A stretch of DNA of 64,000 bases from Pseudomonadales bacterium. GTDB lineage: Bacteria > Pseudomonadota > Gammaproteobacteria > Pseudomonadales > Azotimanducaceae. The stretch spans positions 1,054,001-1,118,000 of the forward strand of contig WLWP01000001.1 of the NCBI GenBank assembly GCA_012103505.1, written 5' to 3'. The position numbers were made by a program, and so were the translations under genes. Each line of letters begins with the position of its first letter. Positions within the stretch are counted from its first letter, which is position 1. Shown here in pieces: positions 43,990-53,613 of the stretch. The notes under the pieces were generated by a model. That model saw only the letters and a list, made by a program, of their open reading frames with translations, was not told the DNA's origin and ran no database searches.

Positions 43990-44691
43990 TTGGCAAAACT
44001 CATCGCCATCGTTGAAGATGATCCCGATCAACGGTCAAACTACACTGACGCGATCGTCAAGAAGGGTTACACGGTCAATGCCTATGGCAGTCGCGATGAG
44101 GCTTTGGAGGGTATCGACCAAGACCTTCCTGATCTGGCAATCCTCGACATTATCCTGGGTGAGGAAGTGGATGGGGGCTTCCAGCTCTGCCGCGACTTGT
44201 TAGCGAAAGCGCCAAACCTCCCGGTCATCTTCCTAACTGAACGCATTGACGAGATCGACAAAATTTCAGGCTTGCGTTTGGGGGCTTGGGATTATCTACC
44301 GAAGCCAATCTCTCTGGACTATCTCGCTGAGCGCATTTCTTCTCTCCTAAGAATTAACGAAGCCCGAGGCCAAGATCAAGAACCCGACAGTGCCACCGCA
44401 CGTCAGATTGGTGATTTGGCTCTGGACCAAGATGCCCTCCTCGCTTCCTGGCAAGGCGAACGGATCGACCTATCGGGTACAGAGTTTAGGATGCTCGCGA
44501 AACTTGTGCGCATGCCCGGTCATGCAGTGAGTTATGAAACGCTTATGAACGCGACGATGCAGAGTCTTGTTACAAACAACACGATCAATACGCACATGCG
44601 TAACATCCGTAAGAAGTTCGAGAAGATCGATCCGGACTTCGCTTGTATCAAGAGTGAGTACGGATACGGGTACCGCTGGTCCCAGCAATGA
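43990..44691 (+). CDS. pdsR: Response regulator PdsR (dedicated sortase system)
   Basis: The 233-residue OmpR-type regulator has a receiver domain (acidic 'AIVEDDPDQ', phosphoacceptor Asp53 in 'LAILDIILGEEVDGGFQLCR', Lys in 'DYLPKPISLDY') and a winged-helix C-terminus ('NNTINTHMRNIRKKFEKIDP'). 'GEEVDGGFQLCRDL' and 'ISGLRLGAWDYL' are close to the marine sortase regulator family (TIGR03787). I start at TTG 43990, right after CAGGAG; GTG/ATG alternatives in frame are lacking. It overlaps pdsS as ATGA. It likely controls envelope genes, but no sortase lies nearby. Confidence 0.85.
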   Translation: MAKLIAIVEDDPDQRSNYTDAIVKKGYTVNAYGSRDEALEGIDQDLPDLAILDIILGEEVDGGFQLCRDLLAKAPNLPVIFLTERIDEIDKISGLRLGAWDYLPKPISLDYLAERISSLLRINEARGQDQEPDSATARQIGDLALDQDALLASWQGERIDLSGTEFRMLAKLVRMPGHAVSYETLMNATMQSLVTNNTINTHMRNIRKKFEKIDPDFACIKSEYGYGYRWSQQ

Positions 44692-46874
44692 AACTGAATG
44701 GCGCGATTCGCGGACCAAGGCTAGGCACGAAGCTAGCCTTGCTCGGCTTCGCTCTGCTGATTATCCCAGGATTCAGCTACCGTCAACTGGTGCAAATGGA
44801 GCAGTTGCTGATCCAGATTCAGTCCCAGGCGTTGCTGCTCAATGCTCGCAACATCTCGACGCTATTCAATGGCCGCGATGATCTATTCGAAGACCTGCCG
44901 GTTACGCTTGAGCAATTTGACCCGCTATTCGCACACCCTTTGCAGGACCCGGTTCGCCTGGATGGGTTGGCAGACGATTGGGATCCCAGCCTGGAAGATG
45001 AGTACATCTCATTTCAATCAGGCCGGATAAACGATGGTGACTATGAATTGCTCCTTGGTGAGCGTGATGGACAGTTATATGGCCACTTGAAAATTCGTGA
45101 CGACACACTTGTTGTTCGCGATCCTGACTATTTGCGCCTCGATAATTCAGATCACGTTCGCCTGCTCTTCATTTCCCAAGATGGCTCAGAAGGCAGAGTC
45201 AGTCTGATCCCTGATGAGAATGAGGAGATGACAGGTTTCGCCATGGATAGCGAATGGCGCTTTGCCCAAACAGGCAGTGCCGACAATCGGATTCAAGGGC
45301 GAATTGTAAGTGGTGTGGGCGAGTTACAAGTCGAATTTCGGTTCCCCATCGATTTGCTTGGTTCCCGCCGTTTCTTTGGCGTTAACTGGGTCGATGTGGA
45401 TGATCCGGTCGCACGTGAGGTCTCGGGTATTACCCAGGGGCTTCCGAGTGCGGGCAAACAAGGCTTTAACTTGGTCGTTCTACAAACGCCGGAAGTCCGC
45501 AATATCGTTGAAGGGCTCGGATATTCTGGTGCTCGGATTTTGGTCGTTGATACCGACCGTCGTGTACGTGCGGAAATAGGTGCGGTGCAGACGGAAGATC
45601 CTGTTGTCGAAGAGTCGACGTGGATCTCCTTTGGTGCCGCCTTCGATGCCATCCGCCCGTGGGTACACACAGCCGTTATGGGCGAGTCATACGAAGATGC
45701 AACCTTCAGTAAGAGTGAGGAGGAAGTCGCCACACAGGCTATTAGCGCAAGCCTGGAGGGTAATCCGCTCTCATTAAGAGGCCGTGTACAAGATCAACAA
45801 GAAATTATCCTTGCCGCATACCCAATCGTCTCTTCGGATCAAACGATCGGTACTGTAGTTGTTGAACAAAACATTGATGACATTTTGTCCTTCCAGCAAA
45901 CCGCCTTAGAAGAGGTGATTCTTGTATCGATTGTCAGCTTGATGCTGGTGTTGAGTGCATTGTTGGGATTTGCTGGACGCCTCGCATGGCGCATCAGAAA
46001 CCTTCGTCGCGAAGCCAGTGCCGCCATCGACTCGTATGGTCGCCTCAAGAAAGATCAGCTTAACAGCGAAATGAACGCTGGTGACGAGATTGGCGATCTT
46101 GCGCGTTCAGTATCCAATATGTTGACCCGTTTGCAGCGCCACAACACATTTCTAGAGAGCATGCCAAGGACATTGCGGCACGAGATAAACAACCCTCTCA
46201 ACACGATGAGTACCTCGCTGCAGAATTTGGCGGAGGAGTTTCCGGATGTCGAAAGTAGCAAGTACTTAGAAAGCGCTAAAAGAGGTGTAAATCGTATTGG
46301 TTCGATCGTTCAGAATCTCGCAGATGCGGCAAATTTGGAAGATTCTCTCGAAGCCGAAGAGCTGGAAATCATCGATTTGGATCAACTGCTGCAGAACTAC
46401 GTTGCCAACTGCAACCACGTCCATGCTGGTGCTGAATTCGTTTACCGCGGTCCTGCGCAACCCGCCAAGGTGTTGGTATCAGATTTTCGTATCGAGCAGC
46501 TGCTCGACAAGATCGTCGATAATGCTGTGGACTTTCATCGACCTGACAGCAGTATTCGCGTACAGCTGGATTGTTTTGGCGATCAGGCCCAACTAACAGT
46601 TGCCAATCGTGGACCGGTACTGCCGTCCGAAGTCGAAAACTCGGTATTCGATTCGATGGTGAGCCATCGTACTCAACGCAACCGCCTTCATTTCGGGCTA
46701 GGACTCTATGTTGTACGTGTGATCGCGGAACACCACGGCGGCTTCGTCCGAGCGATCAATTTGGCGGACGGATCGGGTGTCGCAGTAATGGTGCAACTGC
46801 CGCTTGCTGAGCCTCTCGTTGCCGCCGCTATACGGGCAAGTGACCCTGTCGTGCCAAAAGTTTCCGCGGGTTAA
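44688..46874 (+). CDS. pdsS: Sensor histidine kinase PdsS (dedicated sortase system)
   Basis: This 728-residue membrane kinase has helix 1 at about residues 12-32, then a large periplasmic part holding a CBM9-like domain ('DPVRLDGLADDWDPSLEDEY', 'VRLLFISQDGSEGRVSLIPD') and further sensor region. Helix 2 lies near residues 405-430, then HAMP-like sequence, His498 in 'LRHEINNPLNTMSTSLQNL' and the ATPase domain ('DNAVDFHRPDSSI', 'LHFGLGLYVVRVIAEHHGG'). This layout matches TIGR03785. It is co-translated with pdsR. The sugar-binding-like sensor suggests that it reads a polysaccharide or envelope signal. Confidence 0.87.
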   Translation: MKLNGAIRGPRLGTKLALLGFALLIIPGFSYRQLVQMEQLLIQIQSQALLLNARNISTLFNGRDDLFEDLPVTLEQFDPLFAHPLQDPVRLDGLADDWDPSLEDEYISFQSGRINDGDYELLLGERDGQLYGHLKIRDDTLVVRDPDYLRLDNSDHVRLLFISQDGSEGRVSLIPDENEEMTGFAMDSEWRFAQTGSADNRIQGRIVSGVGELQVEFRFPIDLLGSRRFFGVNWVDVDDPVAREVSGITQGLPSAGKQGFNLVVLQTPEVRNIVEGLGYSGARILVVDTDRRVRAEIGAVQTEDPVVEESTWISFGAAFDAIRPWVHTAVMGESYEDATFSKSEEEVATQAISASLEGNPLSLRGRVQDQQEIILAAYPIVSSDQTIGTVVVEQNIDDILSFQQTALEEVILVSIVSLMLVLSALLGFAGRLAWRIRNLRREASAAIDSYGRLKKDQLNSEMNAGDEIGDLARSVSNMLTRLQRHNTFLESMPRTLRHEINNPLNTMSTSLQNLAEEFPDVESSKYLESAKRGVNRIGSIVQNLADAANLEDSLEAEELEIIDLDQLLQNYVANCNHVHAGAEFVYRGPAQPAKVLVSDFRIEQLLDKIVDNAVDFHRPDSSIRVQLDCFGDQAQLTVANRGPVLPSEVENSVFDSMVSHRTQRNRLHFGLGLYVVRVIAEHHGGFVRAINLADGSGVAVMVQLPLAEPLVAAAIRASDPVVPKVSAG

Positions 46875-46889
46875 CGGCGGTAGTTCCCC

Positions 46890-47795
46890 TTATGCAGGTC
46901 GTCTGTAGACAGCTTCTAAGGTAACCGGACCCTCGCTAACTAGCTCGCCTCGCGCGACCATGTATTCGACGGATGCCAGAACGCTTCTTGCGGCGGCTGG
47001 GTACATAAACTCCGGCGTGTCCTTGTACATAATCGGCACCATCTCGCCGATGATGTGAACGTCCTGGTCGATGCAACGCAGCACTTGCTGCTCGCGTTCA
47101 CGTCTATGTTCGATAAAGGCGCCGACGTGTTCCTTAGTGTCCGTGATCGCAGGCCCGTGCGTTGGCCAGTAAACTTGATCGTCGCGTTCGAGTAGTTTGT
47201 CCAGACTCTCCATGTAGGCTTTCATATCGCCGTCGGGCGGAGAGATGATACTCGTTGACCAACCCATGACGTGGTCGCCTGTAAACAAAGCTTTGCCTGA
47301 CTGAAGCTGGAAGCACATGTGATTTGAGGTGTGTCCAGGTGTGTAGACACACTCGGCGGACCAGGTCTCTGCTGAGATCACATCGCCGTCTTTTACGACT
47401 ACGTCTGGTGTGAAGTCCATGTCGCCACCCTCTTCTACCTGTACGCCTTGTTCTAGCTTACCGGCGCCGTGAGGACCATAGGCGTACGTCTTGGCGTCAC
47501 AATGTTCTTTTAACAGACGGCAGCCTGGCGAGTGATCCATATGGGTATGGGTCACAAGGATGTGGGTAATCTCCTCACCTTTTGTTGCTGCAAGGATTGC
47601 TTGGATGTGATTTTGGTCGGCAGGTCCAGGGTCGATGACCGCGACCTGGCCTTCACCGAGAATGTAGGTACCGGTTCCGTACAACGTAAACGGGCTTGGA
47701 TTTTCGGCAATAACTCGCCGTATGGATGGTCCTACTTGCTCAACTGTACCGTACTCAAATTCCATTTGACGGCGGAAAGGTATCTCGACTGCCAC
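46890..47795 (-). CDS. Metallo-beta-lactamase-fold hydrolase
   Basis: The 301-residue protein has the MBL motif 'ITHILVTHTHMDHSPGCRLL' (HxHxDH), an Asp-rich 'GQVAVIDPGPADQNHIQAIL', the His in 'CVYTPGHTSNHMCFQLQ' and 'ALFTGDHVMGWSTSIISPPD'. A winged C-terminal tail ('GEMVPIMYKDTPEFMYPAAA') makes it like the LACTB2/glyoxalase II-related subgroup. It probably hydrolyses a thioester or phosphoester. It converges with pdsS, 15 nt apart. Confidence 0.88.
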   Translation of the reverse strand: MAVEIPFRRQMEFEYGTVEQVGPSIRRVIAENPSPFTLYGTGTYILGEGQVAVIDPGPADQNHIQAILAATKGEEITHILVTHTHMDHSPGCRLLKEHCDAKTYAYGPHGAGKLEQGVQVEEGGDMDFTPDVVVKDGDVISAETWSAECVYTPGHTSNHMCFQLQSGKALFTGDHVMGWSTSIISPPDGDMKAYMESLDKLLERDDQVYWPTHGPAITDTKEHVGAFIEHRREREQQVLRCIDQDVHIIGEMVPIMYKDTPEFMYPAAARSVLASVEYMVARGELVSEGPVTLEAVYRRPA

Positions 47796-47840
47796 AACAC
47801 ACCACTGTGAAAAGGGAGCGTGGAATATAGGTGGCCCCTA

Positions 47841-48932
47841 TTACAAAAGCAACAAGCTCAAAGCGACGAGCGCGATCATGCCAATACCGACGTAGATCCA
47901 GATTTTTACGTTTCCGAGAGGCTCGGAGTCTTCACCCGATTGAGGGCTTTGGACATTCACTCTAAACACGAATTCAGACTCGCCTAGTTTGATGATGTCA
48001 CCTTCTGCCAGCCGGGAGCGATCTATCGACTTGTCGTTAAGTGCCACGACATCTAGACCAGTTTGGCGGGTCAATATTGAGCCGTTGGCATCAATCTGAA
48101 CTTCAGCGTATTTGACTGCGTGATCTTCCTGCCAATAAATCTGACACTCTGATGACGAACCTAGGCTGGTGACGCCACTGTTCAGATTGATCCTATCCCG
48201 TGGCAGAGGGCCACTTATCACTTCTAGCTGAGTAGCGGTTGGTGCCGCTGGCGAATCGACTTCTGATCGCGCGGGGGAAGGCCGCCCAGGCGGCGTGACA
48301 TTTGTGCCTCTCAGTGGGTCGACGAACCGATTGACGGGTGTCAATTCATCGCTTTCGGCTACCAATTGAAAACTGTGTCTGTCGAAGCTTATTTGATCGC
48401 CATGGTAGAGCTGCATAGCTCCGTGGATTCGATTGCCATTGACGCGAGTGCCGTTTGCGGATTTGAGATCTTGAAGCCAAAGCATTTGGTTTTTCTCGAC
48501 AAATCGAGCGTGGATTCTCGAGACATGAGTATCGTTGAGCGTGATCCCGGCTTCTTCGCTGCGCCCAACACTCGTCTCTCCAGAAATTTCGATTTCGAGT
48601 CCAGCTTCTGGAACCAGTTTCCAACCATGAATCTGGATGTCGGAAACCTCTTGCTCGACACCGACCTGGATGGTTTCGACACCGATACCAATCGTGTCTC
48701 CGATCATCACTCGAATCGGAGCGTCATGCTCATGCCCATTGACGTTTACTGTGGCTCGTCCGAGCGGAATGAGTTCAGGTCCTCGATCATCTAATGAGAT
48801 CCGTACGTGAAAGTCGGCAACGTCTTCCCCTGCGATCACGATGTCGTTGTCGAGGTGATTCCCGAGCGTGACACTCCCTTCCATCGGAATTGTGTCGCCC
48901 TCGACATATAGCAGATACGTCAGTCCATTCAT
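47841..48932 (-). CDS. Tail-anchored protein with three FHA-like modules
   Basis: FHA domains bind phosphothreonine. This 363-residue protein has a first, weaker module ('GSVTLGNHLDNDIVIAGEDV'), a canonical second one ('SVGRSEEAGITLNDTHVSRI' then 'HARF' and 'DLKSANGTRVNG') and a third ('GVTSLGSSSECQIYW'). It ends in a single membrane helix ('IWIYVGIGMIALVALSLLLL'). Its ATG overlaps the stop of the Ser/Thr kinase gene, so it is the natural reader of that kinase's products. Type VI or other transport genes that sometimes carry FHA proteins are absent. Confidence 0.88.
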   Translation of the reverse strand: MNGLTYLLYVEGDTIPMEGSVTLGNHLDNDIVIAGEDVADFHVRISLDDRGPELIPLGRATVNVNGHEHDAPIRVMIGDTIGIGVETIQVGVEQEVSDIQIHGWKLVPEAGLEIEISGETSVGRSEEAGITLNDTHVSRIHARFVEKNQMLWLQDLKSANGTRVNGNRIHGAMQLYHGDQISFDRHSFQLVAESDELTPVNRFVDPLRGTNVTPPGRPSPARSEVDSPAAPTATQLEVISGPLPRDRINLNSGVTSLGSSSECQIYWQEDHAVKYAEVQIDANGSILTRQTGLDVVALNDKSIDRSRLAEGDIIKLGESEFVFRVNVQSPQSGEDSEPLGNVKIWIYVGIGMIALVALSLLLL

Positions 48933-51196
48933 TGTACTTGCGCACTCTCCCAGGAATCGCGCAGCGTGATCCATTCGGTAGCGTCGGGGTGAATGGTGAT
49001 CGCGAGATCTAGGTATTGTTCTGCATCTTCTGACAGTCCAAATTCGCGGGCTTCCATGGCGACTGCTGCGAGGCGGTCGGCGCAGCTCTGTAGCATCGCG
49101 AGTGCAATTTCATTACCAGGGTCAACTTGCTGTACTTCCCGTAGGTTATCTACCGCGTTGTTACCAATCGGTTGGGTTAGAAATCCAGCCGCCATCAGCG
49201 AGCGGGCGTTGGTAATGTTGTCAGTAATAGTCTGTTGTCTGGTTCGCTCGACCTGTAAGCGACGACGTATTTCCTCCACGCCTTCAGTTGGGAGTGCCGC
49301 GGCTTGGGCTTGGGTTACAAGTGCATCTACACGTTCAAGTTCGCCTTCAGACAGGAGTGCTTCAGCATCTTGTGCAACCTGCGCTGTGATTTCATTGAGT
49401 CCTTGTGAAGCGATCGCATTTTCAGGGTCGGTTGCAAGCACACGGTGGTAGAGCTCGGCTGCGTTTTCGCCTGCGGGCGACATTAGCTGGTCATCTGAGC
49501 GGAGCCTGCGCGCTTCGCGTAACAAGTCGTCGATCGTTGCACGTGCTGTTGTCGCTTGAGAGATTAACTTACGTACTTCATCTAGTTTTGGAATAGATCC
49601 ATCGGCTGCGGTAGCTCGCTCTAACAACGAAATACCGTCGTTCAAACGACCTTCTGCAATCGCATTGTTAGACAGGTTTGCGTAGTGAACGGCAAGCTCT
49701 CGAAGCTGTGTCGTCGCATCGGGATGTCCAGGCGCGAGACGCAGTACCTCGTGAAAGGATTGAATGGCTGCGGTTGCGCTTGGTAGATCAGAAAAACCCT
49801 GGCTGTTGAGCAAGGTCACCGAATTGCCGTAGATGCGTTCCGCACTTAACCGGTTGAGGAGATCTGAATTTAGGTTTGCCCAATCCAAATCGTTTGGAAA
49901 AACTGCATTTGCCTCGTTAAGTCGTGTTTCGGCAAATTGGAGATTGTTATCGTCAAGAGCATCTGCGATCGACGTCTTCCAATCAGCGGCGAGGCTCTCT
50001 AATTCTTCATTTGCGCCTATGTGATCTGGAGCGATGCTGAGAACTCGTCTGAATGCTGCGACGATCGCGGCCAAGCCTTGATTTGGGTCCTGGCGTAAGG
50101 ATTGTGCCTCGTTCCAAGCAATCGCAACTTCCGGGTCGGCGACAACACCCAATTCCGCAAGGATACGGTCTGTCGGGACGTAGCCATTTTCAAAAGCGAA
50201 GTAGCCACCGTAGCCGAGGCCAAATAGTAGAAAAGTAAGAGAAACGATATTTCGAGCACGCCTTCTTCTTTGTGATCGAGCCTGCATCCGTTCTTGACGA
50301 CCTGCATCACGGACCGTCGCCAGAACGTTGCCGTTCGACAACGCGCGTATTTCTTGCGTCGCGATTGGGCGGGTTTTCATGTTCACCTGAGGAAGATCGA
50401 CAGACAATCGGATCTCGTCAACGTCTCGCACGAATTCAAGGGCGCTTTGGTATCGTTGCTCTGGACGCTTCGCGAGAGCTTTGTCGACGATTGGCTGCAG
50501 GTGTACTAAATACTCTGGCAATCGTGGTATAGCTTCTTGAGCATGCTTGGCAATGACCATTTGCGGTGTATCACCGGTGAACGGAAGTTTGCCCGTCAAA
50601 ATGCGGTAGAACACAATCCCGAGTGAGTAAATATCAGATCTTGTGTCCGGTCCCGACAAAGCCTCCGGTGCCATATATTCGGGTGTAGCAAGTACTGCGG
50701 TTCCACGGCCTAGCTCGCCTGGCTGCTCTGCCCAGCGTCTTGTGACACTGAAATCAACGAGATAAATCTGCGTGTTACTTGCAAACAACAAGTTCTCTGG
50801 TTTGATATCGCCATGGACAATCCCTTCGTCGTGCAAATACGCAAGTGCCCGCGCAATGTCCTTGAGGTACTTCAATCCAGCTTGCAGAGATATGCCAGTC
50901 TCTAGGCGACGGAGCAGATCGCCGCCGGATAGATAGGGTTCGATGCTATACGGGCGCCCATCAACCTCGCCGGTCAACAATTGATCGATGATGCCCGCAT
51001 GGTGAAGGTTTGTATGAATGCCAAGACCGATGCGAAAGCGGCGTTCGATCGAAGTGCCTTTTGCGTTAGCAGACAAGGCTTTGATGACTACGGCGCGATG
51101 ATCCTGTCCAAAAATGCCGCGGTATATTTCAATGGGTGTGCCGACTCGGATGGCTTGATCGACCCGAGTATCAGGAATCTCGATCATGCTAACCAC
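48929..51196 (-). CDS. Membrane Ser/Thr protein kinase with helical repeat ectodomain
   Basis: This Hanks-type kinase of 755 residues has its kinase domain at 1-265: Lys39 in 'AVVIKAL', catalytic 'GIVHGDIKPENLLF' (Asp130), and 'IYLVDFSVTRRW', where the magnesium-loop DFG is DFS. Then come 'TPEYMAPEALSGPDTRSDIY' and 'GIVFYRILTGKLPFTG'. The Gly-rich loop is poorly formed. A basic stretch precedes one membrane helix (about 313-335). The outer ~420 residues are TPR-like helical repeats. The start is GTG 51196 or ATG 51187. It lies between MORN and FHA genes with overlaps at both ends. Confidence 0.9.
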   Translation of the reverse strand: MVSMIEIPDTRVDQAIRVGTPIEIYRGIFGQDHRAVVIKALSANAKGTSIERRFRIGLGIHTNLHHAGIIDQLLTGEVDGRPYSIEPYLSGGDLLRRLETGISLQAGLKYLKDIARALAYLHDEGIVHGDIKPENLLFASNTQIYLVDFSVTRRWAEQPGELGRGTAVLATPEYMAPEALSGPDTRSDIYSLGIVFYRILTGKLPFTGDTPQMVIAKHAQEAIPRLPEYLVHLQPIVDKALAKRPEQRYQSALEFVRDVDEIRLSVDLPQVNMKTRPIATQEIRALSNGNVLATVRDAGRQERMQARSQRRRRARNIVSLTFLLFGLGYGGYFAFENGYVPTDRILAELGVVADPEVAIAWNEAQSLRQDPNQGLAAIVAAFRRVLSIAPDHIGANEELESLAADWKTSIADALDDNNLQFAETRLNEANAVFPNDLDWANLNSDLLNRLSAERIYGNSVTLLNSQGFSDLPSATAAIQSFHEVLRLAPGHPDATTQLRELAVHYANLSNNAIAEGRLNDGISLLERATAADGSIPKLDEVRKLISQATTARATIDDLLREARRLRSDDQLMSPAGENAAELYHRVLATDPENAIASQGLNEITAQVAQDAEALLSEGELERVDALVTQAQAAALPTEGVEEIRRRLQVERTRQQTITDNITNARSLMAAGFLTQPIGNNAVDNLREVQQVDPGNEIALAMLQSCADRLAAVAMEAREFGLSEDAEQYLDLAITIHPDATEWITLRDSWESAQVQ

Positions 51197-52190
51197 CGGC
51201 TGGGGTTGGATTAAACTGCGCTTCGCTGGGTAATGTTAGGTAGTCCCCTTGTACGATAGTGCCAAGGACGACTCGCGCTTCTGGAACTAAGAGATCCCCG
51301 TCTAGACTGACGACTAACCCTGTACCATGAGCCAGACCATTGATGCACTTGTCACTACGGAACATCCAAGCTTTGCCATCATGCTCCAGACGGCAACGCT
51401 CAACACTCGTTATTGTATCTGATGCCGCCAAAGTGCCTTCCTGCCAATATTGCACGTCGAGTATGCCATCGGGCTGCTTTTTGACGCCCCAGCCGTGTTG
51501 CCTGCCATCTTGGAACAAACCCCGATAGACTGTACCGTCGCGCCAGTAAAATAAGCCCTGCCCCGTTCGTAGATCGTTGACAAACTCACCAACATATCGA
51601 TTTCCATTGGGCCAAAGAAAGACGCCCCGGCCTTGCTTGATACCGGCGGTAAACTGCCCCAGAAACTGTCTACCATCTACAAAACGGTAGCTGCCAGTCC
51701 CCTGTAGAACTCCGTCTTCAAATTCACCGGTATATTGGGCGCCACTGGCCCAGGTGAATGTGCCGCGACCACTACGACGGCCTTCTACGAATTGTCCCTC
51801 GTAGGTGTCTTTGTTAATCCAGTCGAAACGACCGTTACCGTGCATGTCATTGTTGAGAAATTCACCGTCATACGTATCCCCATTTAGCCATGCTAGCTGA
51901 CCATTACCTTCTCGGCGGTCTTGATTGAAATCGCCTCGATAGGTCCGGCCATCAGCCCAAGAAAACTGACCCAGACCGTGCATACGATTATTCGCGAACC
52001 CACCCTCGTACCGATTGCCGTTCTGCCACTGGTAAATGCCTAGGCCATGACGTTCGCCGTCGACAATATCGCCAGTGTAGGTGTCGCCATTGGGCAATTT
52101 GAGCTCAGCAGCTTGGCTACTCGATGCGATGAATAGAAGAACGACAATGAGGAGGAGTGAGTTACTCAAGTCGTCGAATTTGGATTGCAT
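51189..52190 (-). CDS. Exported MORN-repeat protein
   Basis: After a signal peptide ('NSLLLIVVLLFIASSSQAAE' reduced to its core) come about nine MORN repeats of 23 residues, each with the pattern Y-x-G-x-F-x-x-x-x-x-x-G-x-G, for example 'RYEGGFANNRMHGLGQFSWA'. The last third is a different domain with two Cys ('VERCRLEHDGK', 'RSDKCINGLAHGTG'). MORN repeats bind lipids or proteins and give stiff rods, here in the periplasm. I choose ATG 52190; ATG 52214 is possible. It overlaps pyk by 29 nt and abuts the kinase gene. Confidence 0.9.
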   Translation of the reverse strand: MQSKFDDLSNSLLLIVVLLFIASSSQAAELKLPNGDTYTGDIVDGERHGLGIYQWQNGNRYEGGFANNRMHGLGQFSWADGRTYRGDFNQDRREGNGQLAWLNGDTYDGEFLNNDMHGNGRFDWINKDTYEGQFVEGRRSGRGTFTWASGAQYTGEFEDGVLQGTGSYRFVDGRQFLGQFTAGIKQGRGVFLWPNGNRYVGEFVNDLRTGQGLFYWRDGTVYRGLFQDGRQHGWGVKKQPDGILDVQYWQEGTLAASDTITSVERCRLEHDGKAWMFRSDKCINGLAHGTGLVVSLDGDLLVPEARVVLGTIVQGDYLTLPSEAQFNPTPAGG

Positions 52191-53613
52191 CACTTTCTTG
52201 ATCCGCAAGAACATCAGAAATTACCACTAACTTAGCATGGGCGGGTAGCCCTTCTCGATCCTTCAGGACGTTAAACGCTCGTTGCAGAGTTTTTTCTGGG
52301 TCAGAGCTAAAGGCAGTTCTATACGCGTATACCGCTCTATTCAAGGCTAGCCGTCGCCTTGTCTGACTATGGTTCGTGAACGCATAAATCGGTACATACA
52401 TGGGGCGAGCGTTCGTAACGTAGTCAGCCGTAATTCCGCGGCGCGTAATGACGACGATGCCGTCAGCATCGAGTGCTTCAGCTAGCGCGACTGCATGGAC
52501 AGCCACATGCTGTTTGTCATCCTGAACGACCAGGTCTTTTTCATAGCCGAGCCCCGGATACCGTTCGGTACGATCGGAAATTTCCCCAAGCTGCTCAACA
52601 CAACGAGTCGGGTGTTTGCCAACGCTGGTTTCACCAGAAAGCATAACGGCATCGACCCCTTCGTAGATTGCGTTGGCCACATCTGTGACTTCTGCTCGCG
52701 TGGGGATGGGGTTCTCAATCATCGATTCCAGTAAGTGAGTTGCAACGATGCACCGCTTGCCCCACTGTGCGGCCGAGTGAACAATACGCCGCTGCACGTT
52801 TGGTAGGTCCGCAATATCAGTTTCGATACCTAGGTCACCGCGGGCGACCATAACGCCATCCGCAAGCTGCACAATCTCATGGATGTTGGTCACGCCTTCT
52901 TGGTCTTCGATTTTGGCGATGATCTTGATTGTGTTGGCTTTTGTGCCAAGAAATTCGCGTAACTCCCGTACGTCCTCTGGGCGTCGTACGAAGGACAAGG
53001 CAACAAAGTCCACGTCGTTGTCTACCCCAAACTGAATGTCTTTGCGATCCTTGTCGGTGATGGCGGGTAGATTGATGCGGACGCCTGGCAGGTTCACGTG
53101 CTTGCGACTTCCGAGTGTGCCGCCATCGATCACTTTGCAGGTAAGGTGGTTTTCGGTCTTTTCAAGCACCTCGAAGTTAATCAAACCGTTGTCCAAGGTC
53201 ACGATCCGACCGACATCAACAGCATCGACAATCTCTTCGTAGTTAATATGGATCGATTTAGTCTCGACCATATTTGGGTCCCGGACGGTCAGAGGAACGA
53301 TCTCCCCCTCTTTGAGTTGCATGGGTTGTTCTAAATCACCAGTCCGGATTTCAGGACCTTGTGTGTCTAAAAGTATCGGTATGGGGTATTCGATTTGTCG
53401 GTTAAGCGTTTTTATCCATCCTATGATCTTCAAAGCGTTGGCGTGATCGGAGTGGGACATATTTAGCCTGATCACATCCATACCCGCCTCATAGAGCTTC
53501 TTGAGGCCGTTGAAAGAAGATGTGGCTGGACCGATCGTACACACGACCTTGGTCCGCCGACGGCCTTTAAGCGGGACTGGATCCTGACTGCTTGGACCAG
53601 AACTCTCTGACAT
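52162..53613 (-). CDS. pyk: Pyruvate kinase
   Basis: The 483-residue glycolytic enzyme makes pyruvate and ATP from phosphoenolpyruvate and ADP. Seen are 'RRTKVVCTIGPATSSFNGLK', 'VIRLNMSHSDHANALKIIGW', 'PILLDTQGPEIRTGDL', 'KIIAKIEDQEGVTNI', 'DGVMVARGDLGIE' and 'DAVMLSGETSVGKHPTRCVE'. It has an N-terminal extension of ~18 residues that overlaps the helicase gene by 47 nt; no later start codon fits. Active-site residues all appear intact. It is placed between DNA repair and signalling genes in one overlapping transcription unit. Confidence 0.97.
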   Translation of the reverse strand: MSESSGPSSQDPVPLKGRRRTKVVCTIGPATSSFNGLKKLYEAGMDVIRLNMSHSDHANALKIIGWIKTLNRQIEYPIPILLDTQGPEIRTGDLEQPMQLKEGEIVPLTVRDPNMVETKSIHINYEEIVDAVDVGRIVTLDNGLINFEVLEKTENHLTCKVIDGGTLGSRKHVNLPGVRINLPAITDKDRKDIQFGVDNDVDFVALSFVRRPEDVRELREFLGTKANTIKIIAKIEDQEGVTNIHEIVQLADGVMVARGDLGIETDIADLPNVQRRIVHSAAQWGKRCIVATHLLESMIENPIPTRAEVTDVANAIYEGVDAVMLSGETSVGKHPTRCVEQLGEISDRTERYPGLGYEKDLVVQDDKQHVAVHAVALAEALDADGIVVITRRGITADYVTNARPMYVPIYAFTNHSQTRRRLALNRAVYAYRTAFSSDPEKTLQRAFNVLKDREGLPAHAKLVVISDVLADQESDAIQIRRLE

